Source of the DNA: JAWOJF01 sp046481785
Lineage (GTDB): Bacteria > Bacteroidota > Ignavibacteria > Ignavibacteriales > Ignavibacteriaceae
NCBI GenBank assembly: GCA_046481785.1
Contig: JAWOJF010000093.1
Span: forward strand, 1 to 19,705
DNA: 19,705 nucleotides
Direction: 5' to 3'
The stretch's first letter is position 1; each line of letters opens with the position of its first letter. Below, piece after piece: positions 8,078 through 13,839 of the stretch. The translations under genes and the position numbers were made by a program. The notes under the pieces are model-generated. The model worked only from the letters and a program-made list of their open reading frames with translations, did no database searches and was not told where the DNA came from.

Positions 8078-9382
8078 TTAATCCAAATAGTTCATGATAC
8101 TATTTTCAATATCAATAGTTGTTTTTTTTTCTCCTGTTAGTACTTTCTTTGGAACCATTCTTAAGAAATCATCATACTTCATAGGTTCTTCAAGTCTGCA
8201 TGACCAAACAAGCTTTTCAGTTCCGTCTTTATCTTTCCAGTATGTTATATCAGGGCATCCGTCACACATGCTTTGATCACCGTTGGGCATCAGGTCTACA
8301 GGCTGAATGATCATAATTGACTGCATATATACTTTCTTAAATATTCTGAAAGGATTAACAGCCAGATACTTTAAATATTTTTTTAATGCTTTTTTTATAC
8401 CATTATCTAAAAACCATGAGTTAAATAATGTTAATCTTCCCAGGCTAAGAGTTTTAGGTGAGGCATAAGAAAGATATTTATCGTTTTTATAATGATATAG
8501 TGTCATTACAAGTTCCAGGAACTTATTGCCTGCATAACCGAATATCTTTTTCCTATTACCAATTCTTTCTGATAGCAGCCATTTAAAATGATCTGCTTTT
8601 GCAGTACCGTTTAAGAAGGCTGCCGGGCTATATTCCGGGAATCTTCTTTTAATTACATCCACAACATCTGTTGCCATTAAATCAGTAACTTCCTTTTTAC
8701 CGGAATGATAATGAATATCATCCCAGATGATTTTTTTATCGCCTGCATAAAAATCAAAGGGAGTATCAGGTGTAATATATCTGAACAGGATAAAAACCAT
8801 TGTATGAACTATATCAATATGTCTATGCGCCCATTCAACCAGGTCGGGGACATATTGGAGTGTGTCCTGATAAACGGTTGAGTTAAATGAACAGGCAATG
8901 TCTCCTTTAGATGCGAGCATTTCAGCATAATAAAGACGTAATTCATTTAACTCTACTTCATTTTTGTTTAGCCATTTAATATCTCTGCCGCGTCCCTGTT
9001 TGCTGTCAATATGAAAGGTAAATCCAAATACACCTGCTTTCTTTAACTCATCCAGCAGTTTATTTGTCAGAGCAATTCCGTTTGTGTTAATGATAGGTTT
9101 AAGCCCCCTGGATTTTATATCTGCAACAAGTTCAACTATATGAGGGTATAAAAGCGGATCACCTCCGGCAATTGAAATGCAGTCTGATTTTCTTACAGAC
9201 TGGAAAAAATCCAGCTCATGTTTTACTTCATCAAGCGGCTTATGAGAATTCTTAATATTTTTTCTGTAACAACCATAACAGTTCAGGTTACATTGAGCAG
9301 TAGGCTCAAGCCATGTAATGCCATTATCGGGCATTGTCCATGGAAGTCTATATAAAGTTTTAGGATCGATATAATTTCCCAT
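8078..9382 (-). CDS. Radical SAM protein with C-terminal cysteine motif
   Basis: A 434-residue protein. CNLNCYGC supplies the CxxxCxxC cluster (Cys31, Cys35, Cys38), and GGDP at 73-76 is the SAM-contact motif. The barrel continues through PIINTNGI and a FTFHIDS strand. The C-terminal part holds Cys373, Cys376 and Cys395, which could bind an auxiliary Fe-S cluster as in SPASM or twitch proteins. The region between (about 230-350) is unusual and basic, with few recognisable motifs. The methyltransferase gene follows after 4 bases and PdaD precedes it by 28. I cannot assign a substrate. A modification enzyme working with the methyltransferase is the simplest reading. Confidence 0.85.
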   Translation of the reverse strand: MGNYIDPKTLYRLPWTMPDNGITWLEPTAQCNLNCYGCYRKNIKNSHKPLDEVKHELDFFQSVRKSDCISIAGGDPLLYPHIVELVADIKSRGLKPIINTNGIALTNKLLDELKKAGVFGFTFHIDSKQGRGRDIKWLNKNEVELNELRLYYAEMLASKGDIACSFNSTVYQDTLQYVPDLVEWAHRHIDIVHTMVFILFRYITPDTPFDFYAGDKKIIWDDIHYHSGKKEVTDLMATDVVDVIKRRFPEYSPAAFLNGTAKADHFKWLLSERIGNRKKIFGYAGNKFLELVMTLYHYKNDKYLSYASPKTLSLGRLTLFNSWFLDNGIKKALKKYLKYLAVNPFRIFKKVYMQSIMIIQPVDLMPNGDQSMCDGCPDITYWKDKDGTEKLVWSCRLEEPMKYDDFLRMVPKKVLTGEKKTTIDIENSIMNYLD

Positions 9383-9410
9383 TGTTACACCTTAAAATAT
9401 TTTACATTTG

Positions 9411-9956
9411 TTATGGCAGAAGTATAGCGGCTGCTATTACCGTAGTCCACATACCGTTTTTATCTCCTTCAGCCGTTTGAGTGAGATTAAAAGTTTTAAC
9501 AATCTTTCCTGACATCTTAAAAACCTGCTCACGTTCATTCCAGTCAGTTTCAGAATCAAATTCAACGCCCAGAGTAGTAGCAAGCATTTGGGCAGCAAGA
9601 TCTTCAGCATAATCCCCGGCAATTTTTTCTTTTACACCAAAAGGATGATATTCTGAGAGATAACCGTATTGGGTATTTTCTGCAGGAATTGCCACGCCAA
9701 TTGATGATGCTATTAAACGGTTCGGCTCATTTGATGAGTTCCTTGCCATAACAGCAAATGTAATCTGGCCGGGTTGTATTTCTTTTAATCCTTCTTCTTT
9801 AGAGATCTTTTTACAATTTGGCGGAAATATGCTGCTTACTGTAACCAGGTTGCATATCTCAATCCCTGCATTCCGCAGGGCTGCTTCAAACGAACTAAGA
9901 TAATCTTTGTGTCTTCCTACACCTTTAGTAAAAAATATCTTTGTTGGAACGTACAA
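9411..9956 (-). CDS. pdaD: Pyruvoyl-dependent arginine decarboxylase
   Basis: A 181-residue proenzyme. TVSSIFPPN near residues 39-47 is the self-cleavage site: cleavage is expected between Ser41 and Ser42, turning Ser42 into the pyruvoyl group of the alpha chain. The N-terminal TKIFFTKGVGRHKDYLSSFE, the GVAIPA strand and the C-terminal WTTVIAAAILLP ending all fit the PdaD family, as does the length. The enzyme converts arginine to agmatine, feeding polyamine synthesis or acid resistance. AAAGGAG lies before the start. It stands between a Dps gene and a radical SAM gene, and no agmatinase or aminopropyltransferase is visible in the window. Confidence 0.94.
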   Translation of the reverse strand: MYVPTKIFFTKGVGRHKDYLSSFEAALRNAGIEICNLVTVSSIFPPNCKKISKEEGLKEIQPGQITFAVMARNSSNEPNRLIASSIGVAIPAENTQYGYLSEYHPFGVKEKIAGDYAEDLAAQMLATTLGVEFDSETDWNEREQVFKMSGKIVKTFNLTQTAEGDKNGMWTTVIAAAILLP

Positions 9957-10015
9957 TGTTAAACTCCTTTATTACTTTTAGATTATTAGTAACATTTTAA
10001 CTCATGTAAGTTTAT

Positions 10016-10456
10016 TCATGACAAAGTTGCCTTAATCATCCAAATTTGTTTTTCCAGCCAGGCAACATTATCATCAGCTAAGGCTGCTGTGGGTGCATCA
10101 TTCTTTTCCCCTGCAGTTTTTGATATTTCTTTATACCGGGTATTCAGAATCTCAAAATCGGAGAGGATCGAAGTCAATACATATTTACCGTCAAAATCAT
10201 TTTTACTTTCTTCTTTAATAGAAGACTGGTTCATATATTCTTTTAATGAGGTTACCGGCTTACCTCCAAGCTGAATAATCCTTTCAGCAGCCTCATCATA
10301 CTGCTCAGCAAAATAATTGTAATAAGATTCTGTTAAATCATGGACCGATTTGAATGTAACACCCTTTACATTCCAGTGATATTGGTGAATCTTCACATAA
10401 AGTATCATTAGATCAGATAAGTTTTTATTTAACAATTCAACTAATTGGTTATTCAT
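10016..10456 (-). CDS. dps: Dps-family ferritin-like DNA-protection protein
   Basis: A 146-residue four-helix protein. The intersubunit ferroxidase residues can be placed: His27 in HQYHWNVKG, then His39, Glu43, Asp54 and Glu58 in the stretch ending DEAAERI. Dps proteins form 12-mers that oxidise Fe2+ with H2O2 and store the iron, protecting DNA from Fenton damage. The N-terminal extension is short, with no lysine-rich DNA-binding tail, so iron storage may be its main role. A GGAG sequence is well spaced before the start. The gene follows the third NifX-like gene after 13 bases, tying iron detoxification to the cluster-assembly genes. Confidence 0.92.
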   Translation of the reverse strand: MNNQLVELLNKNLSDLMILYVKIHQYHWNVKGVTFKSVHDLTESYYNYFAEQYDEAAERIIQLGGKPVTSLKEYMNQSSIKEESKNDFDGKYVLTSILSDFEILNTRYKEISKTAGEKNDAPTAALADDNVAWLEKQIWMIKATLS

Positions 10457-10469
10457 TTTATAGCTCCTT

Positions 10470-10793
10470 TTATTTTTTAGATAGATATTGATTAATAGCT
10501 TCCATTACTTTGGTTGTACTTTTGAACCCGTCAAATGTTTTTATCATGCTCTTTTTAAGAACTTCACCGGCTTTGTCTCCAACATTGCCGGTAAGCAAAA
10601 CTTTTACGCCCTTGTTAATAATAATTCCTGCTGCTTTAGGCCCGGCACCGTTTTGCATTTGTTCACCGGGATTAGACACAGCCTCAAACTGCATTGTATC
10701 GGGGTTTACTATCACAAAGTACCTACAGCGCCCAAATTGTTCACTTACCAATGAATCCGGAGTGTTACCGGTTGATGATACTGCAATTAACAT
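10470..10793 (-). CDS. NifX/NifB-family cluster-binding protein (ORP-like), copy 3
   Basis: A 107-residue single-domain protein of the dinitrogenase iron-molybdenum cofactor family (COG1433). It has an MLIAVSS first strand, EQFGRCRYFVIV, NGAGPKAAGIIINKGVKVLLTGNVGDKA and a C-terminal helix. Relatives bind FeMo-co precursors (NifX, NafY) or, in the ORP protein of sulfate reducers, a Mo-Cu sulfide cluster. No nitrogenase gene is present, so a nif role is unlikely here. Its start overlaps the upstream MinD-type gene by 7 bases. Of the three family members in the run, this compact one is closest in size to ORP, as far as I recall that protein. The bound metal is unknown. Confidence 0.88.
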   Translation of the reverse strand: MLIAVSSTGNTPDSLVSEQFGRCRYFVIVNPDTMQFEAVSNPGEQMQNGAGPKAAGIIINKGVKVLLTGNVGDKAGEVLKKSMIKTFDGFKSTTKVMEAINQYLSKK

Positions 10794-11674
10794 TGTAACT
10801 CCTGTTTTAATAAAATGCTCTGGATATCTTCCCAGATTCCTTTAAAATATTTACTATAGGATATGTCATATTCTATTATTGTTTTTGAATTTTGAATTGC
10901 TTTAATAAAGTTTTTATCGAAGGGTATTTTAGCCAGTATTTTAATCCCTTCAGAATTAACGTATTCCTCGATATTGCTGCTCATATCAATATTTATATCA
11001 TATTTGTTTATTATTACAGTACCGCTGACTTTAGACAACTTCATAAGGTTTAATATTCTTTTCAGATCATGCAAGCCCGATTGAGTAGGTTCAGTTACAA
11101 TTAGTGCTAAATCAGCACCTGAAATACTTGCATTAACCTGGCATCCAATTCCGGGCGGCCCATCAATAATAATCCATTCAATTTCATCTTTAGCCTGATT
11201 GTAAGCTTTCTTTTTTATCTCACTAACCAGTTTACCTGAGTTACCTTCTCCGGCAACAAGCTTTGCATAATAAAATTTTGTCCGGTCTTCCAGTTCGCAC
11301 TCTGAGTATACCCCTGTCCTGGATTCATAAAAATCTATTGCATTTTCAGGGCATACATGAAAGCAAAATCCACAGCCTTCACAGCTTTTTAAATCAACTA
11401 TAAAATCTTTTATTGCATCAAACCTGCAAATGGGTTCGCATAAACCGCATTTAGAGCATTTAGAAATATCTATCTGAGCCTTTTTACCGCCGAAATAATC
11501 AAATCCAGAATTTATGTAGTGCGGAAAGATCAGGTGCATATTTGCAGCATCTACATCGGCATCAATAATTATTTTATTTTCTGCTATCTCAGCCAGTGAT
11601 GAAGCAATCATTGTTTTCCCGGTTCCGCCTTTACCGCTAAGCACAACAATTTGTTTATATTTTTTATCATGCAT
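10787..11674 (-). CDS. MinD-type ATPase with two [4Fe-4S] ferredoxin motifs, copy 2
   Basis: A 295-residue SIMIBI ATPase. Deviant Walker A GKGGTGKT is at 14-21, and IIDADVDAANMH follows as switch I. A ferredoxin insert carries Cys73/76/79/83 and Cys98/101/104/108, two CxxCxxCxxxC sets for two [4Fe-4S] clusters. DGPPGIGC further on is the Walker B/switch II region. Paired genes of this kind occur in many anaerobes and, in Desulfovibrio, belong to the ORP complex. It probably uses ATP to move electrons or a metal cluster onto a NifX-like partner. It overlaps its paralogue upstream by 8 bases and the NifX-like gene downstream by 7, consistent with a complex made in fixed ratio. Confidence 0.92.
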   Translation of the reverse strand: MHDKKYKQIVVLSGKGGTGKTMIASSLAEIAENKIIIDADVDAANMHLIFPHYINSGFDYFGGKKAQIDISKCSKCGLCEPICRFDAIKDFIVDLKSCEGCGFCFHVCPENAIDFYESRTGVYSECELEDRTKFYYAKLVAGEGNSGKLVSEIKKKAYNQAKDEIEWIIIDGPPGIGCQVNASISGADLALIVTEPTQSGLHDLKRILNLMKLSKVSGTVIINKYDINIDMSSNIEEYVNSEGIKILAKIPFDKNFIKAIQNSKTIIEYDISYSKYFKGIWEDIQSILLKQELQC

Positions 11675-12539
11675 ACTCTGTTACTTCACCAACTTCTTTT
11701 TTAATTTTTGTAAGCAATTCTGACATCAATATTTCATAATCTTTAATTGATCCCGACAACAATTCGCCTTTTGAATAGCTCTCAGCTATATCCATTCTGA
11801 ACGGTATTTTCAGCAAAAGATTCAAATTATTTCTGTTAATAAACTCCTCCAACTGGCGGAACTCCTCACTATATTTATTTATTACTATTCCGAAAGGAGT
11901 ACCTATTTGTTTTAGAACATCGATAGCAAGCGTGAGATCATTAAGGCCGAAAGGAGTTGATTCTGTAACAAGAATACAGAAATCAGAATCCCTGACGGCT
12001 TCCATCATTGAACAGGAAGTACCTGGCGGAGAATCAATTATAACTGGTCTTTTACCTTTATATTTGTTTCTGATTTTTTTAATCAATGGTGAAGCTGAAG
12101 CTTCACCTATTTTTAAGTATGCATCAAAAAACAGCCCGTTATTATTAATACTGCCTCTTCTTATTATTCCATCTTCTTTTTCTATCTCAGTAATGGCGTT
12201 ACATGGACAAAAGTAAGAGCAGGCTCCGCAGCTTTTACATAATTCCTCAAACAAGTAAATTTCATTTGTCAGATTAACCAGAGCGTTAAATTCGCATACA
12301 TCTATGCACTTGTTGCAGAAACTGCATAATTCATAATCTATTTTCGGTACATACTTATACGATGTTTCTATGCTTTTAATTTCAGGTTTAAGAAGAAGAT
12401 GCCCGTTTGGTTCCTCAACATCACAATCTATGTAAACACAACTTCGTATCACATTTGCTAATCCAGCAGCAATTGTAGTTTTGCCCGTACCGCCTTTACC
12501 CGATGCTATTGATATTACCAATTTATCATCTCTTAACAA
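11667..12539 (-). CDS. MinD-type ATPase with two [4Fe-4S] ferredoxin motifs, copy 1
   Basis: A 290-residue paralogue of the following gene. Walker A GKGGTGKT is at 14-21, CVYIDCDVEEPNGH is switch I, and the ferredoxin insert has Cys72/75/78/82 and Cys101/104/107/111. DSPPGTSC is the Walker B/switch II region, and VTESTPFGLNDL is a conserved family segment. An extra Cys113 lies in the second ferredoxin motif (FCPCNAI). The two ATPases share fold and motif order but differ clearly in sequence, so they probably form a heterodimer instead of being a recent duplication. It overlaps the NifX-like gene upstream by 7 bases. Expected role: ATP-driven assembly or reduction of a metal-sulfur cluster in the cytoplasm. 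Confidence 0.92.
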   Translation of the reverse strand: MLRDDKLVISIASGKGGTGKTTIAAGLANVIRSCVYIDCDVEEPNGHLLLKPEIKSIETSYKYVPKIDYELCSFCNKCIDVCEFNALVNLTNEIYLFEELCKSCGACSYFCPCNAITEIEKEDGIIRRGSINNNGLFFDAYLKIGEASASPLIKKIRNKYKGKRPVIIDSPPGTSCSMMEAVRDSDFCILVTESTPFGLNDLTLAIDVLKQIGTPFGIVINKYSEEFRQLEEFINRNNLNLLLKIPFRMDIAESYSKGELLSGSIKDYEILMSELLTKIKKEVGEVTEYA

Positions 12540-12916
12540 TTATGGTCATGGTCGTGTCCATGAGTGCATGCCTGGTATCCAACAAGCTTTCCTTTTATAA
12601 ATCCGTCAAGTGCTTCTTCAAAAAGAAGTCCCGGTGCTGTTATAACATCAATACCGAAATTGAGAAAATTTGAAACTGCTTTTTGTCCCATCCCCCCGGC
12701 AATAATTGTATTTACATTAAACTGATTTACATATCCAGGTAACTGACAAGCCCCGCCATGGTCACCGGCAATAGGGTTAAAAAAGCTCTCGGTTTTAATT
12801 ACTGTTTTCTTTTCGTCAAGTTCACAAACATTGAATTTTGTACATCTTCCAAAATGCTCAGCTACTCTTTCCTGAGTGCCTGTTTCTTCAATTGCTATTG
12901 CCAGTCTATGGTTCAT
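12533..12916 (-). CDS. NifX/NifB-family protein with His-rich tail, copy 2
   Basis: A 127-residue member of the COG1433 family: LAIAIEE first strand, EHFGRCTKF motif, GACQLPGYVNQFNVNTIIAGGMGQKA, and a C-terminal helix ending in GKLVGYQACTHGHDHDHNC. The last ten residues carry four His, two Asp and a Cys, a likely metal-binding tail for nickel, zinc, copper or iron. The family core is thought to bind a metal-sulfur cluster or its precursor. The gene overlaps the neighbours on both sides (4 and 7 bases), so it is translationally coupled to the next NifX-like gene and to the first MinD-type ATPase. Confidence 0.88.
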   Translation of the reverse strand: MNHRLAIAIEETGTQERVAEHFGRCTKFNVCELDEKKTVIKTESFFNPIAGDHGGACQLPGYVNQFNVNTIIAGGMGQKAVSNFLNFGIDVITAPGLLFEEALDGFIKGKLVGYQACTHGHDHDHNC

Positions 12917-13404
12917 GATTTTCCTTTTTTATTATTCATAAAATTTTTATTTGAAATATTCCTGCCGCATCTTATACGTTTCCGGTTATATAGGTCATCC
13001 TCCTGTATATACTCAACCTCACTTAACTTACCTTCATTGAAAAGCTGTATTGCCTGACCGGCTGTTCTTTCGTTACAGCGGTAGATCTTTACCTTTACTG
13101 ATTTAAGCAGCCTTAACGGATTACTACCAATTTGGTTTGTAATAACAATATCCACGTCATTTTCAATTAATAACCGGGCTGATTGAATACCTGCTCCTAA
13201 TTCAGAAGAGAAAGGGTTACTTATTATTCTTTCTGTTAAAAGCTCCTGATCGTAAATCAGAAAAAAACTACATCTCCCGAAAACACCTGAAACAACAGGA
13301 TTTTTATCCGGTTTTTTTATAGTAATTGCTATACGGTGCAGATTAGCTCCATCCAGATTATCTCCCCTATTCGCAGAACTGTTACTATCCTCATTAATCA
13401 GCAT
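12913..13404 (-). CDS. NifX/NifB-family protein with extra termini, copy 1
   Basis: A 163-residue protein. After a polar ~20-residue N-terminal extension comes a COG1433-type core: LHRIAITIKKPD, SGVFGRCSFFLIYD, ELGAGIQSARLLIENDVDIVITNQIG and a closing helix near TAGQAIQLFNEGKL. A basic C-terminal tail of about 35 residues (rich in Arg, Lys and Asn) is not part of the family core. A later start is possible because the extension looks unstructured, but no nearby in-frame Met supports one. It follows the DUF5320 gene by 5 bases and overlaps the next NifX-like gene by 4. Likely a cluster carrier or partner of the MinD-type ATPases. Confidence 0.8.
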   Translation of the reverse strand: MLINEDSNSSANRGDNLDGANLHRIAITIKKPDKNPVVSGVFGRCSFFLIYDQELLTERIISNPFSSELGAGIQSARLLIENDVDIVITNQIGSNPLRLLKSVKVKIYRCNERTAGQAIQLFNEGKLSEVEYIQEDDLYNRKRIRCGRNISNKNFMNNKKGKS

Positions 13405-13409
13405 TTTGT

Positions 13410-13661
13410 CTATCTGTCTGCTAAGCCTCTTCTTCGGCCTCTGCCGTTGTCCTTACCCTGAACATTACCTCTGCGGTTTCCTAACACGCCACCACTGCGG
13501 GGCCTTCCACCTCGTCCCAGACCATAAAATACTTCTTTTTTTTCTTCCAACGGTTCATCTATTGTTTTGGTATTGACTGCCTGATTACCCTGGCATCGTC
13601 CTCTTTTTCTCCCTGTTAAAGCACCATGACCCAATGGTCCTGTCCTATCAAATCCCGGCAT
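13410..13661 (-). CDS. DUF5320 family protein
   Basis: An 83-residue protein starting MPGFDRTGPLGHGALTGRKRG, the hallmark of DUF5320 proteins (usual form MPGxDxTGPxGxGPxTGR). The C-terminal half is rich in Gly and Arg, with little other complexity, which is also typical. I chose the ATG at 13661, not the one 13 codons upstream at 13700, because AGGAGG lies 6 bases before it and the hallmark motif begins there. DUF5320 genes are often found beside NifX-like and MinD-type genes in anaerobes. The function is unknown. This is the first gene of the minus-strand run and so the one nearest its promoter. Confidence 0.88.
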   Translation of the reverse strand: MPGFDRTGPLGHGALTGRKRGRCQGNQAVNTKTIDEPLEEKKEVFYGLGRGGRPRSGGVLGNRRGNVQGKDNGRGRRRGLADR

Positions 13662-13681
13662 ATTGCCTCCTGTATTTAAAC

Positions 13682-13694
13682 TTGGATATTCCAA
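13682..13694. promoter_or_regulatory. Perfect 13-bp inverted repeat in the 5' leader of the minus-strand run
   Basis: TTGGA-TAT-TCCAA lies 20 bp upstream of the DUF5320 start. It could be an operator or part of a leader hairpin. It is short enough to occur by chance. Confidence 0.3.
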
Positions 13695-13745
13695 AATCAT
13701 TCCAACAGTTATTACTAGTAAAGAGAGTTAAATCGAACTTCTTTT

Positions 13746-13801
13746 TTGCATTTATTGCAATGGTGCAAGGTTATCTGCAATATTTTGTTGTACTCGTGCA
13801 A
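13746..13801. promoter_or_regulatory. Array of TTGCA/TGCAA half-sites between divergent genes (probable activator binding region)
   Basis: Five half-sites start at 13746 (TTGCA) and at 13756, 13764, 13776 and 13797 (TGCAA). They form two overlapping dyads: TTGCA-N5-TGCAA at 13746-13760 and TTGCA-N4-TGCAA at 13755-13768. The intervals 13756 to 13776 and 13776 to 13797 are 20 and 21 bp, about two helical turns each, so those sites would face the same side. The region lies midway between the sigma54-type activator gene and the ORP-like run, where enhancer sites would be expected. I searched both strands for GG-N10-GC promoters and found no canonical one. The closest, a TTGCA -12 box with TGC in place of TGG at -24, is weak. 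Confidence 0.55.
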
Positions 13802-13839
13802 GATATTATCTACATTTCAGGTTATAAGAAGGGGTAGTT

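Noticed and set aside
8094..8276. Plus-strand open frame inside the radical SAM gene, and similar antisense frames across the minus-strand run
   Set aside because: They lie wholly inside well-supported genes, show no family motifs and look like shadows of the real coding strand.
10470..13404. Nitrogenase cofactor (nif) gene cluster
   Set aside because: Three NifX/NifB-family proteins occur, but no nifH, nifD, nifK, nifE, nifN or radical SAM NifB is present, and the MinD-type ATPases have ferredoxin inserts unlike NifH.
13662..13700. Upstream ATG at 13700 as start of the DUF5320 gene
   Set aside because: The internal ATG at 13661 has AGGAGG at ideal spacing and begins the conserved MPGFDRTGP motif; the extra 13 residues have no family counterpart.
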